Positions 16,743 to 27,900 of a stretch of 40,597 nt of DNA are shown piece by piece; positions within the stretch are counted from its first letter, which is position 1, and every line of letters begins with the position of its first letter. Source of the DNA: Trichomonas tenax (taxonomy: Eukaryota > Parabasalia > Trichomonadida > Trichomonadidae); the NCBI GenBank assembly GCA_023091735.1, contig JALKBU010000434.1, positions 1 to 40,597 on the forward strand. Reading direction: 5' to 3'. Made by a program: the position numbers and the translations under genes. The notes under the pieces are model-generated. The model made no database searches. It was not told the origin of the DNA and saw only the letters and a program-made list of their open reading frames with translations.

Positions 16743-19198
16743 GAAAAAAAAACATAAAAAGTGAGAATTTGCAAAAAAAAACTGATATCTATACCAATTG
16801 AGACATCCATTTTTTATAATAACCGAAAATTTTATAGTTTTACAAAACATAAAAAGTTCGTTATTCCATCAATATCTTAAAACATAGCAATAACAAATAG
16901 TCTAGAGTTATAATTTTAAATTATCTATTTTTATTCTTTGATATATTTTTGACTAAATAAATATCAATAATATCTATTGGATATTCTAAAAATCATAAAA
17001 TTAGCAGAGATTATGTGAATAAAATTACAAAAAGTGACAACATATTTTGTTGCGCAATTTTGAAAATTGTACGAGAATGTGGTATTGGTATTTCTTTTTT
17101 CGTAAGAAATTTGGAATTGGAATTATAAAGTTGTTTTATGCATTGCTAAGAATGATTTTTTAATTACTTCCGCAATTCGAAATTTTCAAAGTGCAATTGA
17201 AAAACTGAATAAAAAAATCTCAGCATTTGAAAAATTGATTTTTGGACTTCATTTGTATGTTTATTCTCTCTTTTTCTTTGATATGGTTATAGATATCAAA
17301 GAATTTATCAACCTTTTCTTAATTTTTCAAATTATTTCAGCAATAAAGGTATGTTTCGTAGATACATCTAAAGAGCCGATACTGAGTTGTCTGTAATACA
17401 AAAGTGTTATCTTAAATAACTCATAAATGTGCTGAATATAAAAATTTCTCGTTGAGTTTTTCGAAAGGTTGGAACATTTCTCGTTTGCAGTTAGATGGTC
17501 TTTGGACTTTTGAGTGTTTCATCGGTCTGTTATGGAAAATGTTGTGGAAATCCTCACAATATAACTAAATGAAATGGTCGAAAAGTAAATTAAGCTGATA
17601 TTTGAATGGCATGACCATTGCATGTCTATTTTAGGGTAATTTTGGACTGAAAGTCGGTTTGCTCACCTGTATTGTTTTTGGTCGAATGAATCATCGGGCA
17701 TGTTCATGTTTAACCAAAATGTCATTTATGTTTGTAGAACATGCGTCAAATTGAATCGAATGGAATGGTTTGTACACCTCAGTTTCAGATTAAGGCCTTT
17801 TGAGATTTGTATTTGGCTCAAATCGAAACTGGAGTTTCTAACTTTGTGCGGTCCTTTTTTGCAATGATCAACTACTGCCGAGCTTTGTTTCAAAGACTAA
17901 ATAAATTTGACAATCAAATAACATGGACAATATCACTTTATCTCATTGAAAATCACTTACCTTCTATATTCTCCACATGTTTCCTGATAAAAAGTAACAA
18001 GTCAAGAATTTTTCAATCTCAACAAAACAAAAATGTTTCATGAAAAGAAAATCTTTTGCTATATAATAATCATGAATACTAAAATCTAAATTTATGAAAG
18101 CATCTTATTTTCAAAGCACATCTGATAGCAATGATAAATATTCAGATTTGTTAAAAAATGATTTGCAACAATTTTTCAAACTCATAATTAAGACATGAGG
18201 TTTTAAATCTAACGATTCATAATGTAGTACGATTGATATTTAAAAGAAAATGATATATAACTCATATGAAACTAGCTTTTGTCATGATTTAAACAAATAT
18301 AGCAAAATTAGAGGGTATTTTTATTATCATTGATATAAGCTGAAAACAAAGCTTGATTGACTGCTTTTCCCGTCATGAATTCATTAGGTATTATATTCTT
18401 CAACATAAATATCGTCATATTTCTTAGATTACATAGCAAATAAATCAGCAAATCTCATGAATAATATCGGGCAAACTTTGAATGAATAATATACATGTAT
18501 AGAGCAAAAACAGCAATACATCATTTGAACATTGTAATATGTTAGATTTGATTTTACATGTCAAAATTAAATTTCGACCGTTAACACCTTTTTATCACAC
18601 TCTAAGAAGGAAAATAGAATGTATAATCTATGTAGTCAGCATTTTTATGACGAAATTTGCCAAAATCTAGTTTTCGAGTTGTCAATGTCTGATCTTTTCA
18701 TTTACCGATAACATGATGTTTTGACTCCCTGGCCATCCTCACCCCAAGAAGTGGGAGGGAAAGTTGAACGTAAGCCAGGAACAAAAACAAATATTCGAAG
18801 AAATGAACTATTAGCAAATCGCAAAAACTCAACAAAATGTTACAAAACACAATTCATTCTAATCTATACTAAAAATTACATATATGTTACCATTGCAATT
18901 TTTCTATATTACTTACAGATAAAGAGATATTGATCAAAGAATATTCATTTTAGAAAAACAACATTTTCTCGAAATTTACTCGATTAATCACCAATTTGTA
19001 TTTGGTAAAGCAGTTGCATATATACCCTCAGTTGATATCGAAAAGGTCTCGAGAAATCCAATTATATATAAAGAATATCGATATACCGGTATTTTACAAT
19101 AAAATGCTGAATATAGCTTAATCTAACTGAATTATACATAATTTTTAAATATCAAAGCAAAAATAGCAAATACATTGCCGACGGTTTAAAAAAAAGAA
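16743..19198. other. 2.4-kb stretch without a supported gene
   Basis: The longest gene-free stretch in the window. A 78-codon frame at 17807-18043 and a 70-codon frame at 18721-18933 (TTG-started) have no initiator and no recognisable content. A GC-rich island at 18721-18780 is described separately. The rest is AT-rich without clear repeats. Confidence 0.5.
18721..18780. other. GC-rich stem-loop island, candidate structured RNA
   Basis: CCTGGC at 18728-18733 pairs with GCCAGG at 18774-18779, and a bulged inner stem is possible around CTCACC / GGGAG. The island is much more GC-rich than its ~2 kb surroundings. I could not match it to tRNA, 5S rRNA or a known snRNA. The internal GGGAGGGAAAG recalls an RNase P-type core, but too weakly to call. 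Confidence 0.3.
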
Positions 19199-20608
19199 AT
19201 GAAAACTTCGAGAAGAAGTTCGAAGTCAATAAATGAAAAGACAGACTCAAATATTTTAATTTCAGAGTCCTTCAAACGCTATGAAAGCGAATATCAGAAC
19301 GTTTTGAAGCTAGAAAAACATAATGTCACGTTAACTGAGAAAAACATCGCAACAAACGGACAAATAGAGAATCTTAGATTCCAGAACAACAAGGATCAAC
19401 AGATTATGCAAATTAGAACGAATTTTATACAAAGACAACAAAATAAAATCGAAGAAAATAACAAAAAATTCGCTGATGACATTGAAGCATCAAAAGGAAT
19501 CGAAGGAGAGATTGCTCAGATCCAAAACGAGGGTCAAGATCTCTTAAATCAAATAAATGAAAAATTAGAAGCATTAATCCCTCCAGAGCCGCCGAAGTGG
19601 GCTTCGGAAGAAGAAATCATAAAATACAAGAAACAGAAACTTCAAGCAATAAAATTCATGAATCAAATGCAAACAAAATTATTCCAAAAGTTAATTCCTC
19701 ATCAAAAAGAGATTTTACAACTTAGATTACAGGCTTATCAGGACAGACTTAATGGTGCTGACAAAAGAAGCTCAGTAAGTCAAAAAATTCTCGAAGATCA
19801 ACACGAATATTTGATTGTTCAGAAAGAAAACGAAATTTCCGAACAAAACGATGTCGCTGATGACGCAGAGCTCTGCATTGCGAGAACACAGATAGATTCA
19901 TTTGAATTCGATGTCGGCAATCAAATGATTTTAACGAGCGATTTAGAAGCATCAAACGAGCAGAGGCTTCAAAACTTAAGGACTAAAGAGGCCGAAGTAT
20001 CAGAAACAGAGTCTTTCATCAAGCAGGCTCAAATTTCAGCAGCAACAACAAAATCAAATCTCGAATTAGATTTCTTGGATGATGGTGAAATTCTTCCTAA
20101 ATCAGAGAGCGGAAAGTTGATTATTTTGGATCCCGATGTTCCACAAGATGCAGCAGCCATTGTCACACAGATTGTCAATCACGCGGATCAGGAATATCCA
20201 GACGCAAAAGAGAAAGCTCGTCGCGAAGATTTCCTCAACATATATCACAAAAAAGTTTCAGACTTCGCAGGTTTGATTCGCGAGAGAGCGGAAATCGAAG
20301 CATTACAGATGAAAATTAATTATGCGACAATAGAGCACAAAGAGGCTTTATTCACACTACAACAAAAGGAAGCGTTGGTTAACAGAACTAAGATAGCAAA
20401 TCGGCGCCAAAAGGAGCTCTTCGAGGCAATGAAGAAGAAAGTTGATGAAGCGGATGTCGGCGATGAATACATCGAAAACTTCATGGAAAGAAATGATAAA
20501 GTATTGCAGGAATCACGCGGTTTACTTGAAGCAAGAAGGAAAGAAACAGAAGATGCAGAAAACGAACTTCACGAACTTGAAGAACAAATCAAATCAAAGA
20601 ATGTATAA
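19199..20608 (+). CDS. Long coiled-coil protein, unrecognised
   Basis: An intact 469-codon frame from the ATG at 19199. After a basic, serine-rich N-terminus (MKTSRRSSKS), heptad-rich coiled coil fills most of residues 30-290 and 355-465. It is broken by a proline segment (LIPPEPPKW, ~125) and by a short non-helical stretch with DGEILPKSESGKLIILDPDVP (~295-315). It has no membrane segment and no signal peptide. TAA overlaps the TAAA that can serve as a trichomonad polyadenylation signal. It could be a flagellar or cytoskeletal protein, like many long coiled-coil proteins of flagellates, but nothing in the sequence proves this. It is the only large plus-strand gene in the intact core. Confidence 0.75.
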   Translation: MKTSRRSSKSINEKTDSNILISESFKRYESEYQNVLKLEKHNVTLTEKNIATNGQIENLRFQNNKDQQIMQIRTNFIQRQQNKIEENNKKFADDIEASKGIEGEIAQIQNEGQDLLNQINEKLEALIPPEPPKWASEEEIIKYKKQKLQAIKFMNQMQTKLFQKLIPHQKEILQLRLQAYQDRLNGADKRSSVSQKILEDQHEYLIVQKENEISEQNDVADDAELCIARTQIDSFEFDVGNQMILTSDLEASNEQRLQNLRTKEAEVSETESFIKQAQISAATTKSNLELDFLDDGEILPKSESGKLIILDPDVPQDAAAIVTQIVNHADQEYPDAKEKARREDFLNIYHKKVSDFAGLIRERAEIEALQMKINYATIEHKEALFTLQQKEALVNRTKIANRRQKELFEAMKKKVDEADVGDEYIENFMERNDKVLQESRGLLEARRKETEDAENELHELEEQIKSKNV

Positions 20609-20955
20609 ATTTATGTTTTAATTCTTTATAAAATTTTATTGTTATAAACTAACATATTGTTATTTATTTTACAGAGAAGTTCCACATCTACATATTGAAC
20701 AGCAAATTGGTAGGAAATGAATCAATTGTTTTCAAAAATATTTTATATTTGATTTTTGAAGATACTTTCAAATTTTAGCTTTTAGATAATGAACGCAGTA
20801 ATGCTATTTAACATATTTATGTTGTTGAGCAATTTTATATTTTGAAATTAAATTTGATTAAATAAAGGATAATTGTGGTTTAACGTTGAGTAATAATTGA
20901 CAGTAGTGATATAGAGTATTGACATTTTGAGTGACAGTTTTGATAGTTTGAAAAA
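20609..20955. other. Intergenic spacer between convergent genes
   Basis: AT-rich 3' flank shared by the coiled-coil gene and the cupin gene. No other feature seen. Confidence 0.5.
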
Positions 20956-21486
20956 TTAAATATCTAAATTAGCTTCTTTGACTACTTTCTCAGCTTCAAG
21001 CCACTTCGCAGCGAGTTCAGACCACGTTGAAGTGCAAGCATCGGAGAATTCGAAACCTGGAAAAACAGTTGCTCCAAATAATCCCCATTTTCCTTCCGAG
21101 CAGTCGATTAAACGCGCTGCCTGCCATGTGCCGGCTGGAATGATGCTCTGCGGGCGCTCTCCTTCCTTCAAATTCGCTCCAATAATGTGCTTTTCAAAGT
21201 GACCATCTTCAAAAAGAAGGATTTGGACAGCAGCAGTACCAGCGTGGTAGTGCCAAATCTCATCTGACGTCACCTTGTGCCACTTGGAGACTGTTTTGTC
21301 TGTTAATGCGTAATAAATGGAAGTTCCGCAGCATCTGTTTGGAAGGGACGAAGGAACCTTACACCTGTAGATTTCGTTGAAGTAACCGCCTTCGAAATCG
21401 AGCGTATTGAGTCCCATCAATTCTTTAACTTCTTCAAAATTCATTGAAGTGAAATCACAGTTTTTCCAAAAAAATACAGTTTTCAT
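20956..21486 (-). CDS. Cupin_5 (DUF985) family protein
   Basis: 176 residues, complete. Family landmarks in order: EGGYFNEIYR (~33-42), SIYYALTDKTVSKWHKVTSDEIWHYHAG (~56-84), GERPQSIIPAGTWQAARL (~109-126), and FGATVFPGFEFSD (~137-149). These match the DUF985/Cupin_5 family, common in bacteria, where the conserved H and E residues could bind a metal in the beta-barrel. The natural substrate of the family is not well defined, so no reaction is assigned. It has no signal peptide, so it is probably cytosolic. The length agrees with the family (about 150-180). Because the family is mainly bacterial, lateral gain is possible. Codon use looks adapted to the host. Confidence 0.85.
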   Translation of the reverse strand: MKTVFFWKNCDFTSMNFEEVKELMGLNTLDFEGGYFNEIYRCKVPSSLPNRCCGTSIYYALTDKTVSKWHKVTSDEIWHYHAGTAAVQILLFEDGHFEKHIIGANLKEGERPQSIIPAGTWQAARLIDCSEGKWGLFGATVFPGFEFSDACTSTWSELAAKWLEAEKVVKEANLDI

Positions 21487-21906
21487 TCTTTATTATCAGT
21501 TGATGCTCTTCTTTTCTTTACAAATCTACATTCATTACATCTATCTGTGTCTATATTTATCATTTTGAAGATTTTCATCCTTCAACATATTTTCATCTTT
21601 ATCATTCATTATCATATGAATGTATTCAATTCCAAACATATAAAATGATAGAACTAAGACTATACTTCCTATTGATATAATTTAACTTTGTTGTAATAGT
21701 TTTAATACCTAAATAAAGAAATTTTAAACACTCTGAAAATTATTTCGAGATTTTGATAACAATCATCTTTGTTTGTTCTATAATTATAGATATTTTGTTT
21801 TTGAGAATGCAGATATCTATATATATAGTTTAGATTTAGGTTTTGCGTTGATGTATGAGATTTGAAAAAATGAAGAGAAATGTTACAAAAAAAAAATACA
21901 TACATT
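21487..21906. other. Intergenic spacer
   Basis: AT-rich 5' flank of the cupin gene and 3' flank of the BEACH gene. A weak frame at 21702-21962 has no support. Confidence 0.5.
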
Positions 21907-24900
21907 TTATTTATAATCAATGCATAAAGCCACTCTTGACAGGATTCCTGATTTGCTTGCATACCATATTACTCTCTCTTTACCTCTCAAACAGACCAAT
22001 CTTGGGTCTATGTCTTCTGTGATCTTTCGAGATTCTTCGTTTGTCAATATTTCCATTCCATGGATTTTCTCGCCGATTTGTTCAATTCTATTTGCACCCA
22101 AACAGACAATGTTCACATTATATCCATTTGAAAACATTGTTGTGTGAATTCCATCAATTCCGCAGCCGTATATCTGTTCACTGATTAAAGCACCGCATAT
22201 ATCATAAATGCAAACAGATGAATTTCTCGACTCATTCTCGCAACTGACGATGATTCGAGAGTTCGCAGTTAGGCAGATTTTGTGGAACTTAGTGTCTTCT
22301 TGGTGCTTGACAATGAATGATGAAATCACGTGTTTGTCATTGAACGAAACAACATAAACATTGTGAGAAATATCAATGGAAGCAAATGCAGCCAAAGAAT
22401 CATTTGCCGAAACATTGACGATTCTGCTGGAATGCAATTGCAATGTTGAAAGCAAATCGCATGAAGTAACAGACCACAAGTAAACGAAACAATTGCTGCC
22501 GCAAACAACAAGTTTGTTTGAACTCGCTGCCATGCAGACAATGTAAGAAGAGCTGTTGGAGAGCTTGACTGGATTCGAAGGATGAGCAAACTGGAAACCT
22601 GTGACAACAGGAGAGTTCTTCGTAGCAACAAAGAGAGTGGCGGGATTTGTCGCTACTGCATAAATCAAATCTTTTGTGAATTTGTAGTTAAACTTAACTT
22701 TGTGCATTTTCCTCGATAACTTTGTGAAGATGCCATCTTCTGATAAGCAAAAGCCGTCTTTCATGAAAATAACAGGAGTGAGAAGATTCAGTTCAGGGAC
22801 TTTTGGAGGAAGAATCACATTCTTCTTTATGGATTTTGCCTTGAAGATCTTTGTTGGCATCGCTCCAAAGTTCGCGCAGTGGTTCTTTCTTAAAATTAAA
22901 TCATCTTCGTTCGTGACACCAACGATACACTCGTGATAAGCGAATGGATGAAATTCGACGTTTTCACAACGCTGATTCACACCAAAAACAGTATCAATCC
23001 ATTCGTTGAGATGGAGATTGACGTATGGACTTTCCAAAGCAATCATATTCTTGTCGACGAAATCAGAAGCTGAAGAACACCACTTTGGAAGCTCAACATC
23101 ATCAATAACTTTTCCATTTGATCTCTTTCCAAAGCTGAATTTATCGACATTCCTCAAAAATCGTGGACTGCAGAAGAACTGCGGAATAAGTTCTCTGTAG
23201 TCTGAGTTCCTTGTGTTGACGCTCGTCCATGATTGCTCGATTGAGAAGAAGAGTCTGTCCGCTTTATCGAAGAAACCATCTTGAAGACGAATGTGTAATG
23301 AAGTAAATGGTTCCTCGCGAACTAAGAAACCGCAAACAGAGCTGGGATTGCTCATGTTTGATCGATAAAGACATAATTCGTTTGGATCATCAATGAACTC
23401 TTTGTCTCTGACTAATTCAGCAAATCTTTCTGGATTAAGAGCACCAATCGGCTTTGAAAGATCTCTGAAGAACTTTGGTGATGATATATCAAACTTCGGA
23501 CATTTGTAATCAGCAATGATCCATGGATAGATCGGATATTGGCTGACATCATTAAACGATCTTCCTCCGAGTAAATTGAGCAAATAAATATATTCGTAGT
23601 TGGTGAGTTTTCCATTTGCCCAATGTTTTGCAATCTTTGATCTTGTTAACAGTTCATCAGCATCAACATTTTGGATTGGAATGCCATTCGATCCTTTGAC
23701 AAAGAATCTAAACAAATTGTTCTTGGAAAGAGTCTTCTTCGGTATTTTCGCGGATAAAACATTCAAGAATTCGTTTCTGACTTCGGTATTTGCAAAATAG
23801 AACAAATATGATCTGTTGCTGTCTGAATATACCTCAATTCCAATGTCTTCATGTGTCAAATACCTTCTGAAGATAAAATTGATTTCAGACAATGAAACTT
23901 GTTTGAAGAATGGTCTCTTCTTTTCGATACCTCGTGAATTACCAAACGAATCTGCAGAGAAAACACCATCGAAGCAAATTGAATCTTCTAGCAAATGCAA
24001 ATGCCCACTATAGAAACCACTGATTCTCCTGCATGTTGCTTGGAAGACAGAGATTGATTTTCTGGTTTCTTTGTCAAATGATAAAACAAATTTCTTGACT
24101 GTTTCAATTGAGTCGTCATCATTATTATTTTGTTTCTTGTTCAGAGCATTTTTGTGATCAATAAAGTTCGTGTTTCTTCTGTAGAAAACTATCTTTCCTT
24201 TAGTATCAACTCTCGTTGAACTTCTCCAGTGTGTTGATGTCTGTGAGGACCAAGGACCTCCATCAGTTTCGATTGAGCGCATGAATGACATGAAGAGCTT
24301 TGATGTTCTTAGTTTATCATTCTTCGCATTCTTTTCATATTCATCGAGCATCTTTGTATATCTTTCTCTCTCGTTTTTGATTCTTTCATCAACTAAATCA
24401 TTAAGATCACTGATAAGTTTTTTTTGATCGAACTGGAAATTAAATAGATTTGGTTGGCAATTATTGTAAATCATTTTTGCGTAATCGAGATGAATGTTGA
24501 TAGGAATGATCATCATTAAAGACTTAAAGAGTTTGTCTGTCATTCCTTTCTTCTCCGGATGAACTTGAATGATGTGACCAGCAATATTTGCGAAAATGAT
24601 GAAAGGATGAACTTTCGTTGTTCCAAACATAACAACATAATTTGGTTTGTTTTTAACAGCTCTCAAGCAAATATCTAAAGTCAACAATTGCAGCTGTTCA
24701 TCTACGAATTGATCATAGTAAATATAGGAACAGAAGAATCCTAATTCGTAATGTTCAGTTGAAAGCTTTTCTAAGACTTTATCCATCAATTCTTTTCCGA
24801 ATAGTTCGAATAATGGCTTGAAGTCATTCTTCGTTGAGAAAGGAAGCATCTTATCAAGCAAACTTGCAATTGTTTCAACAGGAAGTTCATATTTGAGGCA

Positions 24901-27900
24901 GAAATGAGCAAAATCTGCAAATATTTTGTGATGTTGAGTAACAATTTTCATGATATAATCGTTATTGAAAGAATTAATGATTACTTGGCAATGATTGGGT
25001 TGTTTTTCTGGATCAAATTTATCACTGGACAAATATGTTGTTAAAAACGGGGCAAAGTGCATTTGATCGGACATGAATAGAATATATGACATGTGCTTAT
25101 AGATTTGATAGTTTTCATGATCAATCATCGAAGAAATCAAATCGAAATACTCCATTTTGTTATATTCTATATTATTAAGAATAATCAATGAAATGTCAAC
25201 TAATGAGCGTTCAATCGCATTTGGCTTTGATGATCTCATTTCATTCAAGATTGTATCGATTGGATAGACTTCTTTTATGAAATTAGTTTCTTTGTTCTTG
25301 AGCAATGTTGTGAAAGAATCTCTTGCATAGTTTCTCACGTTATCATCAAAATGATAGAAAGAAACAAGATAAAGTAGAGTGAAACATGTTGGATTTTGAT
25401 TAAGTTCGAAATATTTGACAAAGGTGTTCCATCGCAAAGGAATAAATATCAAATCTTCACTTTGCGGTCTGAGATGTTTCTGGAAATTATCTTCACTCAG
25501 AGAACCAACATTGTCATCAACACATGAATTAATTGTTGTTATTAACAATTCTTCCGGTGGAATTAATGCAAAATCTTCATTTTGGCCTAAAAGCTGTGGA
25601 AGAATTTCTCCGTACAATGATTTTTGGAATTCAACATCTTTGCCCATCCAAACATCATAATTTAATATCAAATACCTGATTAAATCAAGTTTTGATTCCA
25701 AAGAAACATTCTTGTAAAGAGAAACAATATCATGAACAATGTCATATGTCAAAGAGTTTGGCGTGTGTTTGAGGATACTTGAAAATACTCTAAATCCGCC
25801 TGAATCTCTAAAGAACTTTTCCATTTTCTCGTCTTTAGTGATCATTGCTACAGTGAAACCAAACAATGACCGCAAATAAAGATTTCCTTGCTTTCCTGTA
25901 TCAATCAACATTAGTGGAAGCGTTAATTGGAATATTGAGTCAAACTTGATGACATCAACAAATGATCCAACGAAAGGAATTGCATCAGCTGTTGTTGCAA
26001 CATCTCCTTTAATAACTTCCATGATTAAGCCATCACTTAGGTTGGAAGGAAGGTATCCGTATAAACAAGATGTTGGTAAAACATTTGAGAAATATGATTC
26101 TTGCGCTTGATCAATTGCTGTTGAAATCTTTTCGGTTTTCATGATGAAGATTGGTCCGATTTCACCACAAAAATATTCATTTTCAACACCACCAAAAGAA
26201 ACTATGCAGTTTGAATCGATTTTAGGGAAAGGAAATTCTTTTGAGTAATTAGTTTGGTCTAAAACTAATTCATAATAATTCTGCTTCAAGTTAAAACAAA
26301 CGTTATGCCATTTGATTCTCTTCATTTGTTCAATGACGACTCTGGCACGCTTGTTTTTGATTCTAAGTTCAACAACAAATTCGCTATTCTCATTGATGCA
26401 TAATTTGACTTGATTGTTGTTATTGACTAAAGTGAATAATGTTCTATATTGATCGCTTTTAACTTTGTCGAATCTGAAGCAGAAGCAAACCGTTATTGGA
26501 AGTGGCAAATCAACAGAATGAGGCATAATTAAATCTCCAGATGAAAAATGGAAGAAAGAAGAAACTGGTGATTTTTCTGACCTTGAAACAAAGTCCAATA
26601 AACAATTTGCTAATGTTATTCTAAGACTATCATTATCTGTTGTTCTCAATGTCTTAATGATATCGCGCATAACAATTGGTGAAAAGAATTGTGAAGCAAT
26701 AGATGAGAAAAGATTCACTGCCTTAAATGAAACTGATTGCGAAAGTCTCTCTAGCAATTGGCTTAATATATTATTGCTGAAACATTTATAAGCACTTGAA
26801 GCATTGTTGGCGCATATTTCGTAAATTCTCGTAAATATTCTATCTTCGAATTCAGAGTTTTCGACAAGTTTCACTAAAAGTGGAATAACATTTGGTTTAA
26901 ACAAATTGTAAGTTGTTGCCTTTGTATCATATGCGTAGTTCTCAAATAAATCAACTAACTCAGAATCAAGATTTTGATATGGACAACCTGCCATCAGGGT
27001 TCCAAAAATATTCGATCGATGCATGTGAATTGGTTTCTGAATTAATGAATCTAAGTGTGCAATAATCTCCATCATTAGTTTAAATAATGTTGTTGAATGG
27101 AATATTGCTGTTGTTTGGGCGAAGTAGTTTAAAATTGTTGATTTTTCAATGATATTATTATCAATTGGAATTTGCTTTATGACAGATAAAAATGATTCAA
27201 AAATCTGTTTCGCAATGTTGATTAGTTTGATATTGTTACCAATGCTTGTAAGAGTAATAGAAGCATAGTTCAAAACTGAAACGAAGAAATATGGCTCTTT
27301 GATAATGCTGAAAATATGCTTGAAAATATCTCCAATTAAATGGGAATATTTTTCATTCAAAAATGCTGATGTCGTAACGAATACATCGACGAATGTTTTT
27401 AATATAGATTGGTCTGTGATAAATAGACAAGAAGACGCCAAAAATATGACTAACTTGTCTACTGTACTTTCGTTGTAATTTATATTTCTGGCGCGATTAA
27501 TTGAAACTGCTTCTGTTATATCTGCAAATATTTGCGATCGCAAAAATTTAGCATTGTAATCAATGACTAACGTTCTAAATAGTGGAATGAAATAAAGGAT
27601 TCTTTCATTGTTTGGCTGAGCGTATAATGTAGAGATATAGTTATACATTCCTTCTTGTTGTGTTTGATTATTGATAATAAACAAATAAACGAATTCTAAG
27701 AATGCCATTTGATATTCATATGTTCTTTTGTCAAGCTGTTTTAGTGGTAATGGGAACATTTTGTCGATTGGTATTAAGTTCAGGAACTCTTCTATAAGTG
27801 AAAATTCGATCTGTGTTATTTGACAAAGCGATAAAAGTAAAGCAAATGATTTTTCTGTTATTGCTTCTTCTTTCGATATTTGTAGATTCTGTATAGCGAG

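Noticed and set aside
17807..18043. Plus-strand 78-codon frame in the long gene-free stretch
   Set aside because: No ATG near an initiator (the frame starts at TTG), and its composition is that of random AT-rich DNA.
18721..18933. Plus-strand 70-codon frame over the GC island
   Set aside because: Starts at TTG with no ATG; the GC island is better read as possible structured RNA.
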